Shown: piece after piece, positions 1 through 11,924 of the stretch | Numbering within the stretch: the first letter of the stretch is position 1 | Layout of the letters: each line of letters begins with the position of its first letter | NCBI GenBank assembly: GCA_951640195.1 | Contig: OX621172.1 | Span: 682,001 to 746,000, forward strand | Direction: 5' to 3' | DNA: 64,000 bases | Source: Porpolomopsis calyptriformis | Lineage: Eukaryota; Basidiomycota; Agaricomycetes; Agaricales; Hygrophoraceae | Position numbers and translations under genes: made by a program | The notes under the pieces: generated by a model | The model's database searches: none | Told to the model about the DNA's origin: nothing | What the model saw: the letters and a program-made list of their open reading frames with translations, nothing else

Positions 1-2007
1 GAGCCAGTATCACGACAATCCATCAATGATTCTCCCACCGGTCGTCTCTCCGTCCACTTTATTGGAAGAGACGAACAAGTAGAGTTCTTACGGAATGCTC
101 TGACCAAGGCGCCGAACGATGGGCCAAGCTGTTGTGCTGTATATGGGATGCCCGGTGTCGGCAAATCGCAGCTAGTATTGCGTTACGCCAAGATCTCATT
201 TGATGGGGGCCAGTACTTTTACATTTTCTGGATATCAGCTACCAATGTCGACAAACTGAAGGATGGACTTGCGAATGTTCTCGATGTCATATGCCATCCC
301 GATCGCCACCTGCAGGAACAAGATGCGAAATTAACTGCAGCTCGACGGTGGTTAGAACAAGCCCACGACGATTGGCTTCTCATTTTCGATAACGTCGAGA
401 GGACTTCAATTGATTTTTTTCGGACACACCTTCCTCACAGAAATGTTCGGGGCAACATTCTCTTTACGACTCGGACCGCAGACGTCGCTGAGGCCCTGGT
501 TACTATCGCAGGAAATCAGCATTCCACCCTCGAAATTCACCCTCTTACACTTCTTGATTCTGCAAATCTTCTTTTACAAGATGCTGGTGTGAATATGGAG
601 CTCGTAACACCTTCTCTATTGAGCCGTGCCGAAGAATTGGTCGAATTTATCGGTCGGCTTCCTCTTGCCGTTGTCCAAGCCGCATCTTTTATGAAACAGA
701 CCCACACCACTTTAGACGAAATGTATGAAATGTACAAGGGTGATGAAAAGATGGATGTAGGTTCCTATGCACTGAAGTATGGCTTGTGTTGTACTTAATT
801 CTTATTCACTCATAATCACAGGTTGTCGGATGGGAGAACGACTTGACTCCATACCAGGAGCGATCGGTAGCGATCACGTTCACTAAACAATTCAACAAAT
901 TGCAAGAATAATCTATCGATATCGGCAACCTGTTCAAAATTCTTTCTTTCCTCGACCCTGAGAAAATCTCGGTTGCGATGCTCGTTGAAGGCGCCAAAGA
1001 ATGGTCGCACCCACAATATCTCCTAGACCATACCTCATCTCAACCCGAGCCTGGTTCTCGTATATTCCTCGAGTTTCGTTCATTGGTCTCCCTGATTTGT
1101 TCAACGGCAAAATTGCGGATGGCCTTACAGAAATTACAAGCGCTGTCTCTCGTGGAATATCGGTCTACTGACCGTAACTCTTCGCTGTGGATGCACGATC
1201 TACTCCGCTTTATAAGACACGAGAACGCGAAAAAAGAAGACACGTATCGGGAATGGCTTCACTCATCAGTCTCACTCATTTGTGGCACGTTCAGACACAC
1301 AAGACCCTAGATCGCCACAATGGTGGGCTGAATACGAAGAGTTCCTGCCACATTTGCGATCGCTCAATCGGTGGTGGAATAGCCAGGATGGCACGAACCT
1401 TGAACTAGTTGACTCAAATCAGAGGATGGTGTTGTATATGAAGAGTCGGGGAAGATACAACGATGCAGAATTTTTGGGGAAGCAAGTCTTTGAAGCGTAT
1501 GAAACGAAGTTCGGATGTACTCATCCGTTCACTCTTACGTCGATAAACCGCCTCGCGTCTGTTCACGAGTCACAAGGACGATACGACGAGGCTGAAACAC
1601 TCTACAAGCGTGCATTAGCTGGCCGCGAGATGCATTTGGGTTCTGATCACCCAAATACCCTTGATTCGGTAAACAACCTTGCAGGCGTTGAATTCTCACA
1701 AGGGCGATACAATGAGGCTGAGACTCTTTACAAGCGTGGGTTAGCTGGCCGCGAGATGCATTTGGGTTCTGATCACCCAGATACGCTTGCTTCGGTAAAC
1801 AACCTCGCTTTTGTTTACTCCTCACAAGGGCGATACAATGAGGCTGAGACTCTTTACAAGCGGGCCCTAGTCGGCATTGAGAATTCCCTGGGGACCCACC
1901 ATCCAAATACTCGGATCGCGAGTGAGAACCTTGCTGTTCTCTATTGGTCACAAGGGCGACGTGACGAAGCAAAATCCATCTTGCAGAAGTATTTTCTGCC
2001 AGACTAG
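1..2007 (+). pseudogene. NB-ARC/TPR NOD-like receptor, 5'-truncated by window, disrupted
   Basis: The reading frame is open from base 1, so the start lies outside the window. An NB-ARC module is visible: an upstream FIGRDEQ segment, the P-loop GMPGVGKS (about 145-170), the Walker B-like LLIFDNV, the NILFTTR motif and GRLPLA. An intron probably spans 757-821 (phase 0). After it the frame meets a TAA at 909-911 inside conserved sequence (FNKLQE, stop, SIDIGNLFKILSFL), then continues. Near 1290 a one-base shift is needed to pass from the winged-helix-like part (to CGTF) into DTQDPRSPQWW. The C-terminus holds kinesin-light-chain-type TPRs of 42 residues. The family are intracellular sensors whose N-terminal effector would lie upstream, unseen. 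Two lesions without plausible introns suggest a pseudogene; sequencing error or a longer real intron are alternatives. Confidence 0.8.
1571..1948 (+). repeat. Three near-identical 126-bp tandem units encoding TPRs
   Basis: Units start at 1571, 1697 and 1823, and a fourth degenerate one begins at 1949. The spacing is exactly 126 bp (42 codons). Units 1 and 2 share long identical blocks, for example the stretch around GREMHLGSDHP. Each unit encodes one QGRY(D/N)EAETLYKRAL...NTL..VNNLA helix pair. High DNA identity between units points to recent duplication or homogenisation, as is known for fungal NLR repeat domains. Confidence 0.9.
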
Positions 2008-3079
2008 CTGGGATAAATAGAAGTTGGCAGCAGCAACTCGGGTGTCCGTTTCTGGATGTAAGTTATTATTCTTGCAAAGATCTCTGACTCATGGTACAAT
2101 AAATTTCATTAGGCTTCTCTCCGGTATTTATTTGGTCTAATCATCTGCATGGGTCCAGTTTGTCCTCGCATCACAGTATGCCACACCTGATTTCATCGTT
2201 TTATCTGAGGTCGCTAACGATTACACTTTCTGTGATGCAGAGCCCATGATCGTCTTTGAGGGTGTAATCTATCGGGTGTAATCTATCGGGTGTAATCTAT
2301 CGGGTGTAATCTATCTGCGTGTCAGTCTATTCACCAGGGTAGTAGCTCTTTTGAGACATTCGGATGGTACACTTGTCGTATCTTGGCGGATCAATCTTGA
2401 ACCTTGCAACTTAGACATCAATAGATACAATGAAGACTGTCCACGATATCACACACCACCGTTGTCGCATTTTTCGGCCAACTTTCCAGACCCTTGAGTT
2501 CAACGCTATATCCCAAAGCCACTCAGAAACTCGTCATCATCGATATTCGACCATCCGTCAGGTTCTAGTTATTCCTTCTACTCACAACTGAGCGATAGAT
2601 GGGTCCATGCCCATCGAACATACCCTCTTTAGCTATGACGTCCGAGGTACAAAACAAAGGCCCTCCTAAGTGTTCTCCCACTCCCCATACCTTTCTTGAG
2701 AACATATATAACCTCAAACCCATCGCCACCGAATATTACGCCAAACCCTGCACGGTGCAAGAAAGGTGGAATATTTGTGCCCCGCGAGTATTGCGATAGA
2801 TGATGGGACTGGTTGCGTTCAGCACGTAGAAATAAACGTTCGTCTCTGAGATGAGCGTTGGGCTTAGTAAACACACTACACCCAAAGTAAAATGGATTTT
2901 GGCGAAGCTTGACTATATGACCATAAGTCAAAAACAAGTGCATTATCGTCAGGCTTGGGGTTGACGCTAGCGTCCGGTACTTTGATTCTGCAGCAACATT
3001 TGTCGGTTGAGATGTCTCGGGGGTCATACAAAGATTTATTACACACATGATAGAAACAGTCACAGCGAGCATCCATCTC
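2008..3079. other. Intergenic gap with no supported gene
   Basis: This lies between the NLR remnant (+) and the 3' end of the Crinkler-like gene (-), so it is the space between two convergent genes. It contains a 14-bp tandem repeat (2260-2315). Short open frames here have no recognisable domain or composition signal. Confidence 0.6.
2260..2315. repeat. 14-bp tandem repeat, four perfect copies
   Basis: The unit GGGTGTAATCTATC is repeated four times head-to-tail, starting at 2260, 2274, 2288 and 2302. It is a minisatellite in the gap 3' of the NLR remnant. No coding function is seen. Confidence 0.95.
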
Positions 3080-6000
3080 CTAATCTGTCTCACTGTCGGG
3101 ATCTGCCAAGTTGGGATTGATGAACTTGATATCAACTGCAGCTGGACCGATATACAGCCCGTCCTCCGGTTGGCCCACATCCATAATTTCATTCAGTTTC
3201 GGGTCATCGATCCAATCATAGCAATCTGGGCCTAGGTTCCAGGTATACTTGAACCGACGCACAGCCGAAAGACTGCCAGAAGACTGCCTGGGGTGTTCGT
3301 CCAGGAGGTCTCGACCGCCGAGAAGAAGAGCATACTGATCCTTGTTTTGCACCACCTTGTACACGGAACTCGAACACCCATTGACATAGATTGGATAGCG
3401 TGGATGATTCGCAAACCCACGGGAAGATTTCCTGAGTCGTACGGAAAGTTTAGCGGGAGTTTGGTAGGGGCGTGGTTTTGGGGCGCTTGCTTTTTTGGGT
3501 GTTGTGGGCATAGCCGCCGGAAATGCGTCTCTGGAAGCTTTCGTTTGTATGCCCAGTTGCATGACGAGGGTGATGTAAGGACGACGATCGTTCGGCTTGT
3601 TCTTGGGAAAGAATCCAGTACCCTGTCCAACTTCTGCCTCGTCGATGACCATGACTTCCGCATCCTTTTTGTTTTTGACTTGAATAAGAATCCCAGACAT
3701 GATTTCTTCGCAAAGCGTCTCGTCCCGTAGCACAAGTGGCAACATGGCATCAATCATGTGTTGGTTACGTGAACATTGGACAGCCATTCCGCGAGAGATA
3801 GCAGCCCATGCTGTGTGTGTTGTTGTGTTGTTATCTTTGCCGTTCCTGGTAAAATGCGAGAATCGAATATATGCACTTTGGAATGCCTCCTCGAATGTCC
3901 CGCTGTTTGCGTCATTGTCGGCATTACTTTCGAGGATTGCTTTCAAGTGTCGCTCTCCGAAAAGCTCTCTGAGAAAATCAAAAAGATGGACAGCTCGGCT
4001 GAACGAGAGCGATACACCATCTCGGGCACAGGTCTTTTTGGCAGCAAGATCCCATGCCTGAGTTAGTAAAAGCCGCATGACGAGTTCACCAGCTTCCCCT
4101 TTGTCCAGCAACCCATCATGGACAAAGTTGGCCAGGATGTCTGGTATTGGCCGGGCCATTTTATTCATCTCTTGTGCAGCGGCCTCTGCAAGGATTGGTT
4201 CGGATGGGGCACCTGAACGAAGATACTCGCGGTGCTTTGGGACACTGTAGGCGATCCTCATATTTCCCTCGACCAGTCTGGCCTCAGTTAGCAATGCTGC
4301 CTCTCGTCGTGGCTCAAACTCCAGCAGCAAGCGCGTGCTCAGTACCGCAAGCCGTGCAAGCCTGACATCTTCATCCTTGTCGTCTTGACCAACCAGGTGG
4401 CCTGTCCGGCGAGCGAGTTTTGCACGAGCGAAGTCTATCATGTCGCGTCTAACTGCCGACCCCGGCTGGGCTGAATTCCATCGAGTTAGAAACCTATTGA
4501 CAACCGGTCAGGAAGAGAATGAGGGTGGGTTATGTACCATAGGGAAACTTACAGAGGTCTGCCGAATTTGACCATGAAGTCGACTTCGGCTACATGGGCA
4601 AGTGTCATTTCTTTGGGGCGAATCAATGGTTGACCATCCTCCAAACAATCGAATGGTAGCTCGGTGAACGGTGCCTGGAGCGAATCCTTTCCTTCAAGTA
4701 TTCGATTGGAAGGATGCGCGCGTTTACTGGGAGAAAGTTGCGAGAGCTTGGAATTCGTTGAGAGTGTTATAGCGAACAACGGGCAGCTCCTTAGATGGGA
4801 TAGAGCTGCACAGAGGACATCGTATCGATTACGAGAGTTGGTATCATTAACAACTGGTATGTTGGTCAAAGAATGGGCTTCGTCGAAATAAAGTAAAATC
4901 CGGACGACATGGTCCATTGGTTTTGTATCCAAGAGGGAATCGATAACGTTTTCAAGTTGTTTGGCTTCGTCCACGGCCTCGGCAATTAGTGCTTCGATGT
5001 CTTTCGATTCTAACCGCTTGCGATCACGCAGAGTCTGGTGTGAATGTCAGTGCCAGTCCAACCCCAATGTTTCAGAAGTCGCACGTACATCTTGGAGTTG
5101 CTCATATATTGACACACGGTTGCTTGATGCACCCGAACCCTTGCCCGAATTCAAGTACTCTCGCCATCCTGTAGCGAGCCTTTCGATGGTCGATTGGCGC
5201 GTGATGTTCCTTTGGAGGTTGACACGAACCGTTTTGAACAGTTCGGCAAAAAAAAGAACGAATGCCGCCATAATGTCGTCATAACTCGAAGGTATATGCT
5301 CATTCGCACATCGTCCGTTCGTAGAGAAACGGTTTCGAGTAAGATAATCCCGAATGGAGCTGTCCGGTTCCGGAAATGCATAGCCTGTATACAGTTTAAA
5401 CCAATCGACAGGGTCTGGATCAACGGAGTGACATACCAGAACTTTCATCTTCGTTACGAAGGTTGAATGGAATGGTGAACACTAAACGGGCAAGTTCGTG
5501 CACCGTCCGCGATTTGCCCGTCCCTGAGCTTTGGATGATGGGTAGATAATTGGCATAAGGGTCCATCCCGCGACTCCTGTTCATCGTGTGGATGGTCATT
5601 GCAAGCAGTTCGTGAGCCTTGCCTATGAATGGCGCATCCCATGCCTTTAACGTTGCTTTGACACATGTTAGTCCGATCTCCGTAGGACGAAGATATCAGA
5701 ATGGTACCTGTTTCTGGGGAACGAATTGGGTAAGGGTAATGTAGGATCACCCCAGACGCAGATACTCACTTTGATCCACGACATCTTGCTCAGATAGGTG
5801 TGGACCCTTCGTTTTCTGTTGGGTCGGGGCTTGAAGGATTTCTATAGCAGAAAGGAAAGATATCGACCAGAATACAGGTCAAATTCCTACCCACCCAAGG
5901 TTCTGATTTTTTTAAAAGTTCCCGATCTGTACGCCTCTTGGGTGATCTCGATGATTTCCGGAAACTTTTCAACCAGCCGTTCTAAGGCATCGAAACTGTA

Positions 6001-6374
6001 TCCTTGATCAAGCTTCTTAGGAAGCTGTTGAACTACCCTGCGGAGGGCCATCGGCACTTGACCAGAAGGGAGGTTAGGAAGGATTTCAGGAGCGAATCCA
6101 AGGATATCGAAGATCAAATTATCCAGCTCCTTGTGGCGGCTATCATTAAGGTCGTCTTTAACATATTCGAGTGGCATTATTGAAGCAGGTTGAGAGGATT
6201 CGCGTTCTTGGGATAGCCCCGTGGATTCGAAGGTAGGCTGGTAGAGTGAGAGTCTGGTTGCTTATGTAATTCTCAATTTGATTTATGCTCGTCAATTCCG
6301 GCTTACGTAGCGTAGAAGTAGGTGCTGTCCTTTTGCAGAGAAAAAAGCGAAAAGACTGACTGGCCTGGTGGCAT
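3080..6374 (-). CDS. Crinkler-like P-loop NTPase with probable PD-(D/E)XK nuclease domain
   Basis: A model with exons 6374-6307, 6253-5895, 5841-5770, 5713-5708, 5655-5437, 5384-5089, 5034-4553 and 4493-3080 sums to 2916 nt, an open frame of 971 residues. All introns are 49-60 nt with GT/AG ends. Residues 210-217 form a Walker A motif (QSSGTGKS) and 387-394 a Walker B motif (LLYFDEAH). The C-terminal third has a GEAGELVMRLLL helix (about 628-641), an Asp in NQHMIDAM (about 749) and the strand ILIQVKNK (769-776). Together these look like the E...D...QxK core of Mrr/CR-type nucleases. NTPase plus nuclease matches the 'CR' (Crinkler-RHS) effector family known from oomycetes and fungi; I see no N-terminal Crinkler ubiquitin-like header. 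A later start at 6177 (MPLEYVKDDL) is possible. The nuclease assignment is inferred from motif pattern. Confidence 0.72.
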
Positions 6375-6375
6375 C

Positions 6376-6420
6376 ACGTAAGGGGTGGACAACCGGAGCA
6401 TTATCCTCCACCCCTTACGT
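6376..6420 (-). promoter_or_regulatory. 14-bp perfect inverted repeat directly upstream of a start codon
   Basis: Arms ACGTAAGGGGTGGA (6376-6389) and TCCACCCCTTACGT (6407-6420) are perfect inverted copies around a 17-nt loop. On the minus strand the 3' arm ends one base before the proposed ATG (6374-6372) of the Crinkler-like gene, and the loop contains another ATG. It could be a 5' UTR hairpin, a small palindromic element, or a terminator-like structure for the upstream M28 protease gene, whose stop is about 125 bp away. Confidence 0.75.
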
Positions 6421-6545
6421 TGACGCCCGTCCAAATACCAAGACTACTGAGTAATGCACGAACCATACGAACCAGCTCGAATGGAGCTCGTCTGCAAGAA
6501 AGAAGGGGTTCCGGCATACACCTTACACTGGTACGGTATGTATCC

Positions 6546-9500
6546 TCAAACAAATGTAATCCCCCCGATGCAACCCAACAGCGTTGCATCGATAGTCCCA
6601 CCGCTCCTCACTTCTAACCAGTCATCCAACTTCTCGAAAAGCTTCATCGCAGGCCCGCCTTCCTCTTTCTCCATTTTCTTCGCAGGCCACATCCCTTTCT
6701 CCTGTATCCCAACATAATTTACCCTTAATCTTTCATCTCGCGAGTGAGACCTGATGACGAGATGCACCGTCCATGTGTCCGAGCCATAGAACGAAGCTTC
6801 CTTGATACGATGTCGTACCAACTCATCTGGAGGCTTACCGTCTAACGTCCACTCCAGCACGTGCGCGTCGAACGCAATCACTACCAACAATATATCATTC
6901 GGGGATGAACAAAAATATAGGTGCGAGAACACACCTGTCCAAATGAGTCCGGGATGATAGACTCGTAGAGTCAGACTTCTTGTACCTAAATGTTCGTCCA
7001 TCACATCTTCGATGGCTGAGATCACAAAGTTCTCTCCGGTACCCCATGGCGAAGTATATGTGGGGTTAGCAGGCAAGTCAATCTTGTATGTAGAGAGAAA
7101 CTATAGTCGGGCATGGAAATATTATACCAACTTCCTGTTCACGGTATGGAAATATACATACCGCTGAAAAAGGATATATCGTGTCCCAGTCACTATTAGA
7201 GTCGTCCATAACCACTGGCTGAGGAGAGCTCCCAGCACGGCCAAAATTTATAGCAATGTCGTCAAGTAGAGCGTTGAAACCAGGAGCACCGTCCGCCGTA
7301 GCCACATGTAAAGAAATTTCGTCCGTCGTGATCTAAAAATCGTAGGACACCAGCCATCAGTGCAATATAAGGTAAGGAACGAAAAGCTCACGTTCTCCAA
7401 ATGCAGGACAAACAACCTCTTCTGGTGCATCTCATCGAAGGGGTTCCAGGTTGAGAACACCGCTATTGCTAGTGCAGTCACAATGCTGAACATGATTACG
7501 AGGCGTACAAGCACACGTCGGTGAAATCGGTGAGAGAATGGCAAGACGAGTGGCAGCGCTTGGGCACCGGTAAGCGCCACAATCGAAGCAACGATGTAAT
7601 CGGCTGGCGCATCAGGTCCAATGCGACCAGTCTAGCGTGGATATACATATGATCATCAGCCAGATTCTCCATCCGCATTAGGTTTAAGCTCACCAATGGA
7701 ACAAAGACATCGCTCACAGACACAATAAGGATGGTAGATGTTAATAAGGGTGCCACTTGGCCGAGTGCGTAAGTCCATAGGGAGATTTGCCCATCTTTGG
7801 TAATAAGTCTATTTAGAACGAGAACGAAGAAAAGTGGAAGGGCGGAGAGGTAGAACATGGCGGCGGAGCCGATGTTGAACATCTGAATTATGAAGGCGGT
7901 AGAAGATTGTGTCAGCAACAAGGATGTGAACATCGTTTGCTCTTGTATTTGACCGAGTAACAGCTGAGAAGACAAGGCACCTTGATTCGCAACTGGAGTC
8001 AGATCGCGGTAGTGTAGATCCAAGCGGTGACGTACCCAAGATCGACGCAGGTCCATAGAGGGCAAGTGGGGAATACTCCCTTGAGAACCAGCTCATACTC
8101 TTCCCTGTAAAGCGCATGATGGCCGCGACAGTATTTGAGATAATCCAGGCCCCAGTAATGCCTCCGAAGATGAAACATGAGCCCCTGGCATGCTCCCACC
8201 ACACATTCTTCCTGTTCTTCGCCCTGGATGTTGGACCAACAAAGGTGTATTTTATGAATGCAAGGGAGGCGACGAGGAGAAGGCCGTATAGCAACTTTGC
8301 CGTAGTGAATGAGTATATGAAGAAATAGCCGAGATGAGAGAAATAGACGGTCGTGGGACGGGAGTAACCTGCAGTCAATGAAGATAAAGGAGAAGTAGGT
8401 GATGATAAATATCGTAAGAGGGAGAGCGTGTTTTCTGCCATGTTCTATGGAGAATATGAGCGATGGGGGGGGCTATGAAGAGACTGACGGATTCACCTGC
8501 GCGACACCGGGCTGGATATTTTCCACTAGATCCTGAAAACCATCAATTAATCTCGATCCGAGTAATTATAAACAGTAGGTCTACCTTGCGCATGTGGTAA
8601 AGATAGCTGTTGCCTACAATCGCCATCTAGACTAGATTTGAGTTTTGTTGTCAGAGCAAATATATATCAGGAGATACCCACGTCTAAGCCAGTGACGTTT
8701 AGATATTGTTCGAACTGTCGAAAGTCGGTACTAGAATGTATGAGCCAACACATTCCGGACGAGAGGTTAAAATACACATACTCGGAAAGGATGACACCCG
8801 AGCTGAAAATTTCATTCGCAAAAATAGTTCCAAATGGCCTGTGTCCGTCATAGATTAGCAAGTAGACACGAGGGAGATAGAGAGAGACCTCGGGACGCGG
8901 GAATAGGCTTCAATGACTTGTTCCGAAGTAGCTTGAAAGAGGAGTTCTCGCCCCGTTGTTCCAGCGGCTAAAGACTATATCAGAAACGCCGGCGACTAGT
9001 TCGATCTATTCTACCTTCCAGATTGACTACCGCTCGCACGCTTGATAAAAATCAGCTTTAAGAATTACCGACCTCAACTTTGGACTTACGTTTGGGCAGT
9101 GGGATGCTGGGTTGAGAAGAGGTGTGCCCCGTCCGATAGGCACTCTTCAGCATTGTTAAATACTGTTGTATTGGCATGTCAGTAATTTGCGAGCAGAAAA
9201 AAGAAAGTCACACTAACGAAAGATGATGGCATGTCTCGGAGACCATTGTGGCGTGTTCAAGAGGACCCGCATACATTCCAGCATCATTCCCACACAAACT
9301 GCGTCATCGGCGGCACCAGGGCTTGGCAGTGTGCTATCAAGGTGGGCATTGACCAAAAGCGCGTGTTCCTTCCCTTCCGGTGTTCCATCTGATATACGTA
9401 CGATGATATTCGTTAGGTTCACGTAAGTCTTGTACATTCTCTTGCCCATCATATCATACCTATCATCAAAGAATGAAACTGCGGGTCCATGAGAAAGCTG

Positions 9501-9974
9501 TAGTAACATACCGATGGCTCCCGCTACCTTCCTGTCTCCATACCTCGCACTCGAGTTTCCGGCCACTCTCGAGTGCGATTTTCTCACACTGTTCCTTTAC
9601 TGCTTCCGCCTGCTCCAACATCCATGCATCTGCAAGGGCATGTTCTCGTGTACCAACCGTCCGGTAACCAATATCCTCCGATAGGAACTTTGCGTATTGC
9701 AAAATGCGCGACTCCGAGATTTGAGGTAAGGAGTTGATCGGTTCGGTTCTGGTTTCATCAGAGGTCATCAAAAGACGAGTAAAGAACACACACAGATCGA
9801 CTAAAGGCGTTGGAAGGGCTGGATATAAATTAGTTCCAATTGAAAGACGTTACCAGGTGGTAACAGGTATTCACCAGTATGAATCTTAAGAGAATACCAC
9901 GGCACGCCGAGAAGTACTGGAGCGAGTACGAGGAGTGAACGGAGTGGGCCCCAGCGACGTCCTTGCGAGCTCAT
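6546..9974 (-). CDS. M28 family membrane metalloprotease, Pff1/ERMP1 (FXNA) type
   Basis: This is a zinc aminopeptidase-like ectodomain followed by several transmembrane segments, as in vacuolar Pff1 of fungi and ER FXNA of animals. Exon 1 (9974-9875) encodes MSSQGRRWGP and a hydrophobic membrane anchor; the first intron is 9819-9874. Metal ligands are visible: the NAHLDS His and Asp, GAADDA, FNNAEE after an intron, and a YLYHMRKD His. The region about 8400-7400 (minus) is strongly hydrophobic (YFFIYSFTTAKLLYGLLLV, MFYLSALPLFFVLVL, LVIMFSIVTALAIAVF), giving a multi-pass C-terminal half that ends in a soluble tail. Many introns (probably more than ten) interrupt it. The stop at 6546 is the first in the tail frame; a further 3' exon cannot be excluded. 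Family assignment is firm; vacuole versus ER location is from family knowledge. Confidence 0.88.
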
Positions 9975-10152
9975 GGTGGTTGCGGGTAAAAAGTCGACAA
10001 ACTAGGGTGCCTCTGCGGCACCCAGTATTGTCGGATCTAGGGAAGTTCAACGGCTGTGGCTAGCAACGCGGTACTGCCTTACTTTGGGATTTGGTCATTT
10101 GATCGAAACATGCCAATATGCGTTTCGAGACAGGCAGTATGATACTTATAAA

Positions 10153-11924
10153 CTAGTCGAAATCTCGTCCTCGCGTTTTCCTTACCTTCCTAGCTTCTTT
10201 CCAACGTCGTTTCCAGTCTCTCGTGAGTTCACCCTTTTCTCCGTTCCACCTCCTCCAAATATTCTCTTCCGTTTCCGTTCTCCAAAAGCCAACCTCAGGG
10301 TCTCGCCAATGCCATCCATTTCTTTTCGCCAAGTCGTAGATGTCCTTGGTCTGGCCGTTTCCACGCCTATTTTCGGAAGACAACACGAGTGGGAAGAATA
10401 ATGGTTGCTTCGGGTCGACACTGGTGTGGGTGGAACGGGAACGGTGTGATGACATCGTAGCAGCCGTTGGCGTAGGGTGGCTGATAGAATCAGATGGTAA
10501 AGGCAATGACCTTGATTCTTGCCGTGCCGTTTCGGTATCCAACTCGAGATCCAAGTTCAAATGTCCCAATAATGAAAACTGGGCTAGGAAATATACCAGA
10601 ATCAGAGTTGGGGTGAATCGAATTCGCGAGCGAACAAACTGGTATCATCTCTGGGAGTGAATAAAGCCTTCAATTTCGTTGGTTGATCCCTTGGCGCACC
10701 ATGCAGGTCGGGTGTCCGTCCTTGCAACTTCGATACTTGCTGCACATTTTTCACCCCAAGATTCTCCGTATCCTCGCCGACGATGTCTATTGCCCCCGGG
10801 TCCAACTGGCGCTCCCCACCTCCTTTTTCTTCTCTCTCCGGTTCTTGATCAACGTCGGATCCTAAAGACTGTGGTCCGATCCATTCGGAATCCTCGTTGT
10901 CGCCGAATAGAGATTTAAGAAGAGTCAGCGATTGACTCTTTTCAAGCTCGATGTCGATATTGTCATCGCATAACTGTCCTGAAAAGTCAACGGGAGAGGA
11001 GGGGCAATCAGGTCTAGTAAGGGAGATTGATTCCCTCGGCTGCAGAGACGAAGAGGGAGCTTTAGCAAGCCCACGATCGGTGCCAACGATGCGATCTCCC
11101 GAGAGTTCCCCATGCTTCGTCCTATCCATTACAGTTCCCAATCTCCCGGCGGTTTCATTTCCCAATCCTGGAACGCCGCTGTCATCCAGAAAAATCCCTT
11201 TCAAATGTACAGAGCCCCATCTCGTCGGATCAATTGTCCGTCTCCTCGCCCTCATTATCGGTGCCTTTACCCGCCTTTTCACTTTTTTCTCCTTCTCTCC
11301 ATTCTTTACGTTCACCTTCATTTTCCTGGGCTCATGAAGATCTGGCAAGGGTCTCAGTGGCCGCATCTTTACTGGTCTAATCACCCTCCCAAGCGGCGTA
11401 ACCTTCCAACCTTGGCGGTGGATTGCATTCTGGGGGGTAACGAGTGACATGTCGGCTGCCTCTACACCTTGGGCGTGGCGTCGTTTCTTTTTGGGTGGTT
11501 CTGACTGTGAGCTGTCCCGTTCGCGTGTCAGTCTGTAATTCAAGAATATAAGTAAAATCGCTATAGCGATGAACGAAAAGACTCACCTCTCCTTGAAATC
11601 AGGCTTAGCCTCTCCAATTCGCAATTTTGCACCTCTCCATGTTGATCCGCTAAGGACACTCATACCTAACGTTTCAAAGTCCATTTGAGGGCAAGATGGG
11701 CCCACGAGGGGTGGGACTATTTACTCACATTTTGCTAGTCTACCTGCTGTGCTCTGGATAGTCACGTATCCATAATTCCTTGGTTGGTTTACTCCATTCA
11801 GTAGGTCAAAACCGTCCAGTTCTTTCACAGAGCCGAATGAAGAAAGTTTTTGCGAGATGTCTGCAGACGTGAGTGCCGGTGTAAGACCTGAAATGTGTAA
11901 ACGCTTGGTTATGGGAATGTCCAT
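10153..11924 (-). CDS. NOL8-like nucleolar RRM protein
   Basis: The N-terminus is one RNA-recognition motif: KRLHISGLTPALTSADIS matches RNP2, then NYGYVTIQS stands in place of RNP1. A GWKVTPLGRVIRPVKMRPL segment and a basic KRR-rich stretch follow, then an acidic, disordered middle. The C-terminus has GFWRTETEENIWRRWN and GELTRDWKRRWKEARK, the conserved tail of NOL8 proteins. Introns separate the RRM end from the next exon (donor at 11748) and split the C-terminus (10584-10639, joining RDDT to TQFSLLGHLNL, phase 1). NOL8 relatives act in the nucleolus in pre-rRNA processing; that role is taken from the family. It lies head-to-tail downstream of the MLP/TPR gene. Confidence 0.82.

Noticed and set aside
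820..1300. Explaining the NLR stop and frame change by extra introns
   Set aside because: The sequence on both sides of the stop and of the shift matches the family without a gap, and no GT-AG pair of normal size removes only the lesion.
2629..3192. Minus-strand open frame of 187 codons in the gap after the Crinkler-like gene
   Set aside because: No domain or family pattern; it overlaps the end of the Crinkler-like coding exon in another frame.
3293..3730. Plus-strand open frame antisense to the Crinkler-like nuclease region
   Set aside because: No family similarity; fully covered by the conserved minus-strand exon.
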